Shown here: positions 28,081 to 38,400 of the stretch, one piece after another
Numbering within the stretch: the stretch's first letter is position 1
Layout: each line of letters begins with the position of its first letter
Source: Nitrosomonas marina
GTDB lineage: Bacteria; Pseudomonadota; Gammaproteobacteria; Burkholderiales; Nitrosomonadaceae
DNA: 64,000 bases
Assembly (NCBI RefSeq): GCF_900111605.1
Contig: NZ_FOIA01000002.1
Location: 124,001-188,000 of the forward strand
Direction: 5' to 3'
Position numbers and translations under genes: made by a program
Notes under the pieces: generated by a model
The model's database searches: none
The model's input: the letters and a program-made list of their open reading frames with translations, nothing else
What the model was told of the DNA's origin: nothing

Positions 28081-28697
28081 GGCAACCTCAACTGGTTTTC
28101 AACGTATCCTGTTAAAATGTGCTGTTTAACGTTCGCACGGTAACTGTCTACCCTGCTCCAGGGCATTAGCGTACACACAAATCCATCGATAATAAACCGG
28201 CATGATGACAATTGAATGAAATACAATGTCTACGATAGAGTATACGCGCGATTATAGACGCCATCATTCAGCATTGCTGCTTATAAACCCATGCCAATCA
28301 CTCTCCATTCGTATCAACCACAGTTTTCATATAGGCGAAAAACATGACCGCACCCTGATTCATCGTTAATTTCACTGCATATCTGTGTTATTCACCGGCT
28401 TTATCATATAATTGCGTGTTTGAATTAACAGGCGTTGGGCTTCGATGCCTTCAACCGGAGTCACCATAAACCAAACGACAACAAACAGACAGCGAGGCTT
28501 TGGCAGAACGCAGGGAAAACTTGCAAGCAGCGCTGCAACAATAAAAGAAAAGGCTCAGATTCGTATGATTCACTGTATGGCACGGCAGGCTGGAATTCAC
28601 CTGGAATCGCTATGATACTGTCAATCGTTCAAAAGCGTGTTGATCTGATATACCTGATATAGGCAGACGCGCAGCAGCCGGTGTTGAAAACACAAGC
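28081..28697. other. divergent intergenic region, ligase operon / lptD
   Basis: This is a gap of about 617 bases. A 75-codon open frame at 28435-28662 has no ribosome-binding site or recognisable domain and is treated as chance. A TATAAT at 28407-28412 could serve lptD, but no good -35 element sits 16-18 bases before it. I see nothing else. Confidence 0.45.
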
Positions 28698-30995
28698 ATG
28701 AAAAAAGAAAAAAAACACGCTATCCGTTCAATCTTTTACCTGATACTCGGCTGCTGCCTGTCCTCGGCTTTGCTGGCGGAAGACACCATCGTCAAACCCC
28801 GCCAGAAACCCGCATCATCGGCAACGGTTTCAACAGGCAATGACACAACCGTCAAAACCGGACCGGACACCGTAACGATCAAGGCCGACCGCGTGGAGGG
28901 CATTTACGAGCAGGAAATGGAAGCGATCGGGAATGCCACGCTGTGCCACGCCGGTATGACGCTGACAGCCGACCGCATGAAGTATTTTCCGCAGTCCAAG
29001 GATGCCGAAGTCACCGGTAATCTTCACCTGGACAGGAAAAAAGATTTTATCGAAGGCGACTATCTCAAGCTGAATCTCGACACCCAGGTCGGTTTTCTAA
29101 CCGAACCCCGCTATACCATGAAAGAAGGCGACGGACGCGGCACAGGAGAGCGGCTTTTTTTTGAAGGCAAAAACCAGTACCGCCTGAAAAAAGGCGAATA
29201 CACCACCTGCCCCGTCGACGACGAAGACTGGTACATTCGGGCAAGCGATCTGAAAATCGACAGCGAAAAAGAAGTCGGGGTAGCACGCAACGTCAGTGTT
29301 GTTTTCAAAGGCGTGCCCATCCTGTATACCCCCTGGCTTGATTTTTCATACACCGGCCAGCGCAAAAGCGGATTTCTGGCGCCGGTTGTCGGCCATACAA
29401 AACGCAGTGGCGCCGATCTGGCTATACCATATTACATCAACATCGCTCCGAACATGGACGCGACCATCGCACCGCGCGTCATGTCGGAACGCGGATTCAT
29501 GCTCAGTAATGAAGCACGTTACATCGGCCATGGCGTGCATGGCCGCGTTCAGGCCGACGTGCTGCCCGACGATTTCGACACACACAAAACGCGTTACGGA
29601 ATCTCCTTTCAGCATGGGCAGTACCTGGGACACGGCTGGCGCGGCCAGCTGGACTATAACCGGGTATCTGACGACCGCTTTTTGCGCGATTTGTCCAACA
29701 ATCTGTCGCAAACCAGCCGGACAAACCTGCTGCAGCAGGCCGGTCTGTTTTACCATGGCGATCTGGGTCTTGACGGCACGGTCAGTTTTTCCGCAATAGC
29801 GCAGCGCTTCCAGACATTGCAGGACCCGTTTCTGCCGCAGAATTCAAACCTGCTGATCATCTCGCCCTACAAGCGTTTACCGCAACTGACGATGAACGCC
29901 ATCAAGCGTAATGTTGCCGGCATGGATTTCGGCTTGAACGCAACCTGGACCAATTTCGCGCATTCAAGCGCGGACCGCACTGAAGGCAGGCGGTTGACGC
30001 TTTACCCTACAGTCAGCGTCCCGTTTCGAAATTCCTACGGTTTCATCACACCCAAATTCGGATTGCACTACACCCAATACGCATTGTCCGATAATGTCGG
30101 CACGGTCGGCAGCAATACCGACCGGGTGGTACCGATCGTCAGCCTCGACAGTGGCGTGATATTCGACCGCAACGTATCCATCGGCGGCAATAACTATATT
30201 CAGACGCTGGAACCGCGTGCGTTTTATGTTTACGCCCCTTTCAAGGACCAGAGTTTTCTGCCCAATTTCGATTCCGCGGAATCGGACTTCAGTTTTGCGC
30301 AAATGCTCACGGAAAACCGTTTCAGCGGTCATGACCGTATCAACGATGCCAATCAGATCACGCTGGCGCTGACCTCCCGCCTGCTGGAACCATCGACGGG
30401 AATCGAACGGCTCAGAGCCGCAGTGGGTCAACAGTTCCGTTTCATCGACCGCCGCGTCATTCTGGATTCATCGCAGGTCACCAGTCGCAGAGCCGATTTT
30501 ATTGCGGCGCTGGCCGGTCGCATTACCCGTGAAATCAGCACGGACGTCAACATTCAGCTTGACCAGCAGTCGCTGCGTACGGAAAAAATCCGCGCCGGTA
30601 TCAGTTACCAGCCTGAACTGGGCAAGGTCATTAATCTGGGCTACCGGTATACGCGTGATGTACAGGAGCGTCTCGATATACCGGACAATCAGCTCAATAC
30701 CGCGATCAAGCAGGTGGACACCTCGATTCAATGGCCGTTTTTTTCCAACTGGCATACTGTCGCCCGCGTGAACTATTCGTTGCGCGACGACCGGCTGCTT
30801 GCGGGCCTGGCCGGATTTGAATATATCTCCTGCTGCTATAAATTCCGTGTCGTGGTCCAGAAATTGACGACGGCAACAAGCCGAAGCACGACGGCAGTGT
30901 TCGTACAGCTTGAATTGAACGGATTGATGAATATCGGTTCCAATCCGTTACGTGTACTGGAACAAAGCATTCCGGGTTATGCAAGTATTTATTGA
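28698..30995 (+). CDS. lptD: LPS assembly outer-membrane protein LptD
   Basis: This 765-residue outer-membrane barrel inserts lipopolysaccharide into the outer leaflet, together with LptE. It has a signal peptide (YLILGCCLSSALLA), an OstA-type jellyroll domain near residues 55-180 (VTIKADRVEGIY), and a long beta-barrel region. Cysteines in NATLCHAG, YTTCPVDD and the adjacent pair in YISCCYKF correspond to those used for disulfides in LptD. The length is normal. It begins the common block lptD-surA-pdxA-rsmA, with surA 43 bases on. Its partners lptC, lptA and lptB are at the other end of this window. Confidence 0.95.
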   Translation: MKKEKKHAIRSIFYLILGCCLSSALLAEDTIVKPRQKPASSATVSTGNDTTVKTGPDTVTIKADRVEGIYEQEMEAIGNATLCHAGMTLTADRMKYFPQSKDAEVTGNLHLDRKKDFIEGDYLKLNLDTQVGFLTEPRYTMKEGDGRGTGERLFFEGKNQYRLKKGEYTTCPVDDEDWYIRASDLKIDSEKEVGVARNVSVVFKGVPILYTPWLDFSYTGQRKSGFLAPVVGHTKRSGADLAIPYYINIAPNMDATIAPRVMSERGFMLSNEARYIGHGVHGRVQADVLPDDFDTHKTRYGISFQHGQYLGHGWRGQLDYNRVSDDRFLRDLSNNLSQTSRTNLLQQAGLFYHGDLGLDGTVSFSAIAQRFQTLQDPFLPQNSNLLIISPYKRLPQLTMNAIKRNVAGMDFGLNATWTNFAHSSADRTEGRRLTLYPTVSVPFRNSYGFITPKFGLHYTQYALSDNVGTVGSNTDRVVPIVSLDSGVIFDRNVSIGGNNYIQTLEPRAFYVYAPFKDQSFLPNFDSAESDFSFAQMLTENRFSGHDRINDANQITLALTSRLLEPSTGIERLRAAVGQQFRFIDRRVILDSSQVTSRRADFIAALAGRITREISTDVNIQLDQQSLRTEKIRAGISYQPELGKVINLGYRYTRDVQERLDIPDNQLNTAIKQVDTSIQWPFFSNWHTVARVNYSLRDDRLLAGLAGFEYISCCYKFRVVVQKLTTATSRSTTAVFVQLELNGLMNIGSNPLRVLEQSIPGYASIY

Positions 30996-31038
30996 GAAAA
31001 CCCGTCGGTATTAATTTTGAACCCAGTGTGATTCATAT

Positions 31039-32466
31039 ATGCTTATGCCAAAAAAAATATTGTCTACACTTATTATTGGTTTAATGATTTTGTCGCCGTT
31101 TCAAACGGCAGCCGAAACCGATGATATCAGCCTGTCTACTGATAATTTATCGATCGATATGCCGCTTATCGGTGACGACGAGACATCTGTCGACCCTGAA
31201 TCCGAAACAGCCGATCCAGCCGGCAGTCTCGCAGCCGATAACAACCTGCTTGACCGTATCGCGGCAATTGTGAACGAAGATGTCATCACGCAACGGGAGC
31301 TTGACAACGCGGTTGTCACTGCAACCCGAAACCTCAGGCAGCAAGGCATTGAACCGCCGGAACTGAGTTCAATGCAGAGTCAGGTACTGGAAACGCTGGT
31401 GATTAAATCGATACAGCTGCAGCATGCCAGGGAAATCGGCATGTCCGTCAGCGATAGCGAACTTGACGACACCATCCGCCGCATCGCCGATGAAAACAAA
31501 CTGTCGCTGCAGGAGTTTTACTCGGTGCTTGAACAGGACGGCATCAGTTTCAATAAATTCCGCAAGGAAATCCGCGACGAAATTATTCTTGCCCGTTTGA
31601 GAGAGCGGCAGATTAACAGCCAGGTCAATGTCACCGATGGCGAAATCGACAACTTCCTGCGCACGCAGGAAGCTTCGGCTGCCGGCAACGAAGAATTCCT
31701 GCTTGCGCATATTCTGATTTCCGTTACCGAACACATGGACCCCGCGCAAATCCACGAACGCAGTCAGCGCGCTGAACAGGCGCTGAAAAAAATTCAGGAA
31801 GGCGCCGATTTTGCACACGTCGCCGCCGAATTTTCCGATGCGCCGGATGCAATGAGCGGCGGCATGCTTGACTGGCGGCCCATCACACAAATGGGACCGA
31901 CATTTGCGCAACTGCTCTCGCCGCTCGACACCGGAGAAATCACACCTGTCGTGCAGAGCCCGAACGGATTTCACATTTTCAAACTCATCGACCGGCGGGA
32001 GCAGGAAAATAGTGCCGTTGTGATCGACCAGATCCATGCCCGTCATATTCTGATCAAAGTCAATGAATTAACCTCGGACAACGATGCCAGAGAGGAAATC
32101 CTGCAGTTGAAATCGCGTATCGAACAGGGCGCCAATTTTGCCGAAATGGCCAAACTGCATTCCGAGGACGGCAGCGCTTCATCCGGCGGTGATCTTGGCT
32201 GGTTGTCTCCGGGCAATACAGTGCCGCCATTTGAAAAAGCGATGAATCAGCTGCTGCCCGGGCAAATCAGTGACCCCGTAAAAACCCAGTTTGGCTGGCA
32301 TTTGATTCAGGTCATCGAGCGTCGCGAACAGGATGTCAGCGACGATCATCAGCGCGAAAATGCACGGCAGGCGATCCGGTCCCGTAAAGCAGAAGTCGTC
32401 GTTCAGGAAATGCTTCGCCAGCTTCGCGATCAGGCCTATGTCGAATACCGGGCAGACGATATCTAA
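31039..32466 (+). CDS. surA: periplasmic chaperone/peptidyl-prolyl isomerase SurA
   Basis: This 475-residue protein has a signal peptide (ILSTLIIGLMILSPFQTAAE), then an acidic low-complexity stretch of about 50 residues that is longer than usual, a SurA N-terminal chaperone domain (LDRIAAIVNEDVITQREL), and two parvulin domains beginning near FLLAHILISV and HARHILIKVN. SurA helps fold outer-membrane proteins, including LptD, whose gene is immediately upstream. The stop codon overlaps the start of pdxA by one base. Confidence 0.95.
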   Translation: MLMPKKILSTLIIGLMILSPFQTAAETDDISLSTDNLSIDMPLIGDDETSVDPESETADPAGSLAADNNLLDRIAAIVNEDVITQRELDNAVVTATRNLRQQGIEPPELSSMQSQVLETLVIKSIQLQHAREIGMSVSDSELDDTIRRIADENKLSLQEFYSVLEQDGISFNKFRKEIRDEIILARLRERQINSQVNVTDGEIDNFLRTQEASAAGNEEFLLAHILISVTEHMDPAQIHERSQRAEQALKKIQEGADFAHVAAEFSDAPDAMSGGMLDWRPITQMGPTFAQLLSPLDTGEITPVVQSPNGFHIFKLIDRREQENSAVVIDQIHARHILIKVNELTSDNDAREEILQLKSRIEQGANFAEMAKLHSEDGSASSGGDLGWLSPGNTVPPFEKAMNQLLPGQISDPVKTQFGWHLIQVIERREQDVSDDHQRENARQAIRSRKAEVVVQEMLRQLRDQAYVEYRADDI

Positions 32467-33488
32467 TGACCGCTGAATCGCTATCGTCCATTGCACTGAC
32501 AGCAGGCGAGCCGGCCGGCATCGGACCGGATATCTGCCTGCAAATGGCGCAGTACTCGTTATCCTGCAACCTGGTGATCATCGCCGACCGTGATTTACTG
32601 GCAGCCCGTGCGCAGCAACTCGGCATAGCTGTCGAATTCACTGACATCACCACTGCCCCGCCCGCACCGCACCGCACAGGTTATCTGCAGGTTTTTCACC
32701 GGCCGATTCAACAATCCGTCCAGCCTGGCGTATTGAATTCCGCGAATGCAGCGTATGTTCTGGACACGCTGCAGCATGCCGTTACCGGTTGTCGCGACGG
32801 ACTGTACACCGCCATGGTCACCGCACCCGTTCACAAAGGGGCGATTAATGATGCCGGCATCTCATTTACCGGACATACCGAATATCTGGCGGAATTGACG
32901 CGCAGCCGGACCGTTATGATGCTTGTCGGCGGCGGTATGCGTATCACGCTGGCGACAACCCATCTGCCGCTTAAAGACGTACCGGCGGCAATCACACGGC
33001 AGAGCCTGGAAGCCAAGCTGCGAATCATTCAGCTTGATTTGATCAATCGATTCAATATTCCCCGTCCGCGCATCGCCGTCGCAGGCCTGAATCCGCACGC
33101 AGGTGAATCAGGTTATCTGGGCACGGAAGAGATAGACACAATCATTCCGGCGCTGGACACATTGCGCCAAGAAGGTTTACGGCTTGACGGACCATTGCCT
33201 GCAGACACGCTGTTTAACCCGGTTCAGCTTGCCAATTACGACTGCATTTTTACCATGTACCATGATCAGGGCCTGCCCGTACTCAAGCATGCAAGCTTCG
33301 GTACAGGTGTTAATGTGACGCTGGGACTGCCAATTATACGCACGTCGGTAGATCACGGCACTGCACTTGACCTGGCCGGAACTGGCAAGGCCAATCCCGG
33401 CAGCCTGCTTTCCGCAATTGAACTGGCGATTGAACTGTCGCAAAACACAAAGGCAGCGACAGACAAACAAGCCGTACAGACGCCATGA
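32466..33488 (+). CDS. pdxA: 4-hydroxythreonine-4-phosphate dehydrogenase
   Basis: This 340-residue cytosolic enzyme of pyridoxal 5'-phosphate synthesis oxidises 4-phospho-hydroxythreonine. It starts with the family sequence ALTAGEPAGIGPDI, and metal-binding histidines are found in GHTEYLAEL, LNPHAGESGYLG and MYHDQGLPVLKH. Its start overlaps surA by one base and its end overlaps rsmA by four bases (ATGA), so the block is translationally coupled. Confidence 0.96.
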   Translation: MTAESLSSIALTAGEPAGIGPDICLQMAQYSLSCNLVIIADRDLLAARAQQLGIAVEFTDITTAPPAPHRTGYLQVFHRPIQQSVQPGVLNSANAAYVLDTLQHAVTGCRDGLYTAMVTAPVHKGAINDAGISFTGHTEYLAELTRSRTVMMLVGGGMRITLATTHLPLKDVPAAITRQSLEAKLRIIQLDLINRFNIPRPRIAVAGLNPHAGESGYLGTEEIDTIIPALDTLRQEGLRLDGPLPADTLFNPVQLANYDCIFTMYHDQGLPVLKHASFGTGVNVTLGLPIIRTSVDHGTALDLAGTGKANPGSLLSAIELAIELSQNTKAATDKQAVQTP

Positions 33489-34282
33489 AACAGACAGCAC
33501 ATACGGCTCACAGGGCGCGAAAACGTTTTGGCCAGAATTTTCTGGTCAATTCCCAGGTTATCTCGGAAATAATTGAATGCATTGAGCCGCAGCCGGATGA
33601 CCGCATGGTAGAAATAGGCCCCGGACTCGGTGCATTGACTATTCCGCTGTTGGAAACGCTGAAGCACCTGACTGTCATTGAACTGGACCGGGATATTGTC
33701 GAAAGACTCAGGCACGATCACCCTCAGGACAAACTGACGATTCATTCTGCCGATGCGCTGAAGTTTGATTTTTTCTCGCTGGGCAAAAAGCTGCGCGTCA
33801 TTGGCAACCTCCCCTATAACATTTCGACGCCGCTGCTGTTTCATCTTGCCCGATTTTCAGAATCGATTCAAGACATGCACTTCATGCTGCAAAAGGAAGT
33901 AGTCAAACGTATGGTTGCATTGCCCTCCACTGCAGACTATGGCCGTTTGTCGGTCATGCTGCAATACCGGTTTGAAATGGATTACCTGCTGACCATCTCA
34001 GCCGCATCCTTTCGACCGGCACCCAAAGTCGAATCGGCAATCGTTCGCATGCGTCCGATCAGACAACCGGCACTGGCCTTGCCCATTGAAGCAGCACTTT
34101 TCCGTATTGTCGCGGCTGCATTTTCGCAGCGGCGCAAAACACTGCGTAACACGCTGTCCGGCTATCTTAGCGCAGAAGATTTTCGACACATGGAGATTGA
34201 CCCTGTTTTACGCGCGGAAAACCTGACCGTTGAAGAATATATTACAATCGCCGAATATTGGGCAGCGAAGCAGCCGGATTGA
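33485..34282 (+). CDS. rsmA: 16S rRNA dimethyladenosine transferase
   Basis: This 265-residue methyltransferase (KsgA) dimethylates two adjacent adenosines near the 3' end of 16S rRNA. Motifs are the N-terminal RKRFGQNFLV, SAM-binding EIGPGLGALT, and the target-adenine motif NLPYNIST. The C-terminal region carries AAFSQRRKTLRNTL. It is the last gene of the classic lptD-surA-pdxA-rsmA block; the apaG/apaH genes that follow in enterobacteria are not here. Confidence 0.97.
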   Translation: MKQTAHTAHRARKRFGQNFLVNSQVISEIIECIEPQPDDRMVEIGPGLGALTIPLLETLKHLTVIELDRDIVERLRHDHPQDKLTIHSADALKFDFFSLGKKLRVIGNLPYNISTPLLFHLARFSESIQDMHFMLQKEVVKRMVALPSTADYGRLSVMLQYRFEMDYLLTISAASFRPAPKVESAIVRMRPIRQPALALPIEAALFRIVAAAFSQRRKTLRNTLSGYLSAEDFRHMEIDPVLRAENLTVEEYITIAEYWAAKQPD

Positions 34283-34426
34283 TTCGATTGTTGAAACATC
34301 CGCAAATAGTTCATCCAACGATGTCCCCGGCTGTATACATTTGCACTGCCCGACTCCTGGTTTGTTACAATCTGTTGCGCTGTTTTCAGCACTATCGCAT
34401 GAATATTGATAAAGGAAGAACAATTG

Positions 34427-34639
34427 ATGGCTTTCTCGGAATATAAAATACTGCATATTGCCGAAGGTGGGCTGGGTACGATCTTTTTGGGCGCCTCGGG
34501 TTTACCGCTCAAAAAACTGGAGTCGGTTCTCAATAAGGAAGCAGCAGACGGCTGGCAGCTGGTATTTCAGCTCGTAGAACAAAAGCGCTTCATGTTATTC
34601 TGGAAACGCGAGGCCGTGATCATTACGCTCGGCCGCTGA
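34427..34639 (+). CDS. small DUF4177-like protein
   Basis: This is a 70-residue protein. The ATG at 34427 is chosen because AAGGAAG precedes it; a TTG at 34406 would add seven residues. It is a compact alpha/beta sequence with EYKILHIAEGG at the start, a KLESVLNKEAADGWQL helix and a final strand REAVIITLGR. This pattern matches DUF4177-type proteins of unknown role. It probably pairs with the next gene, 14 bases downstream. Confidence 0.7.
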   Translation: MAFSEYKILHIAEGGLGTIFLGASGLPLKKLESVLNKEAADGWQLVFQLVEQKRFMLFWKREAVIITLGR

Positions 34640-34653
34640 AGTTTTGTTCAATC

Positions 34654-35067
34654 ATGACAGCAAAACTATCTGAGCAGGACGTACTTGACGAAGAAGAACG
34701 TCTGCGTAAATACGTCCGCGCTCTGCCAGACGACAAACGGTTTGCCTTTCACCAGCAAGCGGAAAAACAGCTGAAGGATCCCGACACCTATGCAACGTTA
34801 AACTATATCTTTATCGCCGGCCTGCACCATTTCTATCTGGGAAAATGGATTCGCGGACTGCTGAATATCAGTATATTTATCACCGGGATAATTATGCTGT
34901 TTACACCGCTTGTCCTGGTCGGTATTCTGATCATGGTGTTTATCAGTGCCATTGAACTGTACGCACTGTTCAGATCGCAGGTTATCGTGCAGGCGCACAA
35001 TAATGCGATCATGGAAAAAATCTACCGGAAGATAACAAAGGTAAACACCTCTCGCCGCTGTTCATAA
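34654..35067 (+). CDS. TM2-domain-like membrane protein
   Basis: This is a 137-residue protein with an acidic N-terminal half (DEEERLRKYVRALPDDKRFAF) and then a TM2-type unit: NYIFIAGLHHFYLGKWIRGL followed by two hydrophobic helices (ISIFITGIIMLFTPLVLVG and ILIMVFISAIELYALF). TM2 domains are small two-helix membrane modules of unclear role. The first half may be cytoplasmic. It probably forms a two-gene unit with the DUF4177-like gene. Confidence 0.7.
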   Translation: MTAKLSEQDVLDEEERLRKYVRALPDDKRFAFHQQAEKQLKDPDTYATLNYIFIAGLHHFYLGKWIRGLLNISIFITGIIMLFTPLVLVGILIMVFISAIELYALFRSQVIVQAHNNAIMEKIYRKITKVNTSRRCS

Positions 35068-35423
35068 AATCCGCGTTCGTATCACCATGAACGGCAAAAC
35101 ATTGACAGCATCGCGTATTGAACAGCATCCTGGCGGCCTAATAGTGTAAAAATATTTTACACTGCATTGCCTGAACGTATGCCAGCCGCATAAAATTAAC
35201 TATAATTCATGCTATTATATTCTTGGCATATATTTTGCTTTCATAGTAGAGATGACGATAAGAAGGTGCTCGACGATGCGGTTTCATCACCATATTCCAT
35301 ACACCACGTATTGATAACGATATAAATAAACAACAAAATACAGCGCGTTAGCACGTCCATTCAACACCACCACAACCGGTTCAGTCTAATGGGTGCGCCG
35401 TATTAACATACGGAGAAAAAAAC
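35068..35423. other. regulatory region upstream of the RTX-repeat gene
   Basis: This is a 356-base gap without genes. It contains a perfect palindrome (listed next) and AT-rich stretches with TATAAT at 35201-35206 and TATTAT at 35213, neither paired with a good -35 element. The leader to the RTX gene would be about 200 bases. Confidence 0.45.
35143..35163. repeat. perfect 9-base palindrome
   Basis: AGTGTAAAA at 35143-35151 and TTTTACACT at 35155-35163 are exact inverted copies separated by ATA. It could be a transcription terminator for the two small genes (76 bases after the stop) or an operator for the RTX gene. No T-run follows it, which favours a binding site, though the call is open. 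Confidence 0.55.
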
Positions 35424-38400
35424 ATGTCTGCAGGTCCCGAGCTGCGCTCATACAGCAGCAACTTAACACAGGCCAACACGAATGTCCGTGACATACGCGG
35501 CTTAATTGATAATATTGACGAAAAAATCGACAGGGTTGAAATGGCCATAGATGCCGTGGATGCCGTCGAGAGTAAGGCTGATGAATTCAGCGACACCATA
35601 TCCAAACTGAAACTCAATCTGAAACTGATGGACAAGGCCGGTCCCTTGAAGTTTCTGGCCAAAGTAGCTGGCAAAGTACTCGACAGCGTACAAAACGTCA
35701 CTAATAAAGTGCGGGACAAGGCCAAACAACTGGCTAAAAAAATTGACGACAGCAAGCTGGAAGATAAACTCGACGCGGCGCAGGAAAAACTGGAAAACTA
35801 TGACCTGAAACTTGCCGGTACACAAAGTCTGCTGCTCAAAAATATCACTGCTGTTGACCAGCTGATTAATGCACTGGACAAAATTGATGAATTCGATCCG
35901 GACGGCGACCCCGCTGCACCTGCCGCAGCAGGTGCCGATACCCTGGTAGCACCTCCGAATGATGCCGTAGCAGCCATTAATACGCTGTTTGCCGAAGTCA
36001 AGGAAAAAACGCAGATTCTGGATAATGCTGTGCCCAGCGCGACGTTCCTGCCGGTGCTCAGTGTACGGATTGCATTTGACGGCATCTCATCTTCACTGAG
36101 TTTTTTACGCGGCCCGCTCAATGCGGTTTCAAAAGTGCTCAAACCGGTCGAGGGCATCCTCGATGCAGTCGGATTTATCTTCAAGGTAACGGTCGAGCCG
36201 ATTATTGATTACATTCTGGAAACGCTCGGGATCAACCGTGTCATCAACTCTGTTTCTGAAAAAATCAATAAACTGCTGCCTGATCCCGGTATTTTCGACA
36301 ATATTCTGGAAGATTTTGACACTGCATTCCTGGAAATCGATCCGCTGGGTCAACTGGACGACTATCTCGGTGTATCGAACTGGCTGGACGAACTGAACCA
36401 GAAAGTCGCTGAACCCGTAGGCGACGCACAGACCGGCCCGATCGGCATCGGCACACCTTTGAACGACCCGCTGACAGGCACCGGTGACCATAATCTGCTG
36501 TACGGCGGCGAAGGTGACGACACGCTCGTTGGGGAAGCGGGTACCGATATTCTGGTCGGCGCTGCCGGCAACGATTTTCTGGATGGCGGTACCGGCACCG
36601 ATATCGCTGTTTTTCGTGGCAGCTTCCTTGAATACAACTATTCCCAGTCCGAAGATGGCGAATCGATAACCTTCAATCATCTGTATCCTGTCAACCCGAA
36701 TCTTATCGACGGCACAGATGAAACTCAAAACATCGAATTGTATGTATTTGCCGATATCGCCCTGACGCCTGACATCCTGTTGAACAGCGTATTCAGGGCT
36801 ATAACCGGACAAAACGTGCTGGATGGCACTGAAAACCGGGATATTCTGTTTGGTGGTTCTACGGCCATCACCATTAATGCATTCGGCGGCAATGACATGC
36901 TGGCCGGCAGTCCTGCCAGCGGGGATTTTCTGAATGGCGGCGCCGGCGATGATCTGCTTGTATTCACTGGCGGTGAGGATACGTTCTCCGGCGGTTCTGG
37001 AAGCGATACCTGGCGATTCCCGATTAACAATGAATCCGGCAACCCTACTATCGACGCCGACATCGAGCGCGGTACAATTTTTGCAGGCAGTAATAATACT
37101 TCTACTCTTTCTTCCATAGAAAATATCGTAGTTGAAGACCATCGCCAGTCTTTTCAATTTGGAGATTCAGCAGCCAACCGTCTGGTCGCTTCGAGCGATC
37201 GGGACGTGCTCGACGGCCGCGCCGGAAACGATTATCTCGATGGCGGCGGCGGTCAGGATATCCTGATCGGTGGTCCTGGAAGTGACGCGTTGTTCGGTGG
37301 TGAAGGGAACGATACCCTGGTTGCGGGGGACCTGGCTACGCCAGGGAGTTCCAATTTCTACGACGGCGGCGAAGGCGATTTTGATGCCTTGACGTACGCC
37401 TCCGACATTCGCGATGTTCTGCAGCGGGAATATATTAATGATGGCATCCGCTTAAAAGCCCGATCTCAGGAAGCCTCTGGTCCGGTACGCATATTCGCTG
37501 AAACAGGAAAAATCGAACGATTATCCGCTGACGGCAACACCGTTATTGTTACAGACACCGCGGTCAATATCGAGCAATTTTCAGGCTCCGACTTCAATGA
37601 CACATTATACGGTGGCACCGGGAACTACACAGAAATTGACGGTGGACAGGGCAATGATACGTTATACGGCGAGCAGGCAGGTCGCTACGTCGGCGGTGGT
37701 GAAGGCGACGATACCGTCTATGCGGGCACAGGCGGTGCCAGATATGACGGTGGCGGCGGTTTCGATACGCTGTACCTGACAGAAATTCCGGATGTTCGCT
37801 GGCTCGTTCGCATAGACGGCTCTATCGGCTCCTCACTGCGCGTATTCAATGCACTCGAGGGCAATGAACTGGCCACGCCGGGCGGCAGTCTGCAAAATGA
37901 AAGCGGTCCTTCAGTAATCGCGTCAGGCAACGTAGAGAATTTTGACGTTTACTACGGTGGCGATCTGGACGATTACTTTGATATCAGCGACCGGGGCCAA
38001 ATCACCATTCATGCGGGCGACGGCGATGATTACGTACTGGGTAACAACGGGGGAAGCAACAACCCATCGTTTGAGCTCTATGGCGAATCCGGTGATGATG
38101 AAATTGTGATCAAGGAAGCCGGACTTGCTTCTGGCGGAGACGGCGACGACACAATCGAAATCGACGCCGGCCTAAGTCAAATCGTGCAGGCCTCGGGTGA
38201 TGAAGGCGATGATATTTTCATTCTGCGGAGTGGCGATGTCAGTATCGACGGCGGCGCGGGTCGGGATGTCCTGTCCGCTAACCAGCGCAGTATTTTTGCC
38301 GGGCTCGATGTTGATCTGCAGTCTGGAACAATTCGAACATTTGACGACAGAGAACGATTCTCCGGCACCGTTAATAATGTCGAAGAGCTTATCGGCGCCA

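Noticed and set aside
28435-28662. 75-codon open frame before lptD
   Set aside because: No ribosome-binding site, odd composition and no domain; considered non-coding.
36129-37157. 342-codon open frame on the minus strand
   Set aside because: It is antisense to the RTX gene; long open frames opposite repetitive Gly/Asp codons are expected.
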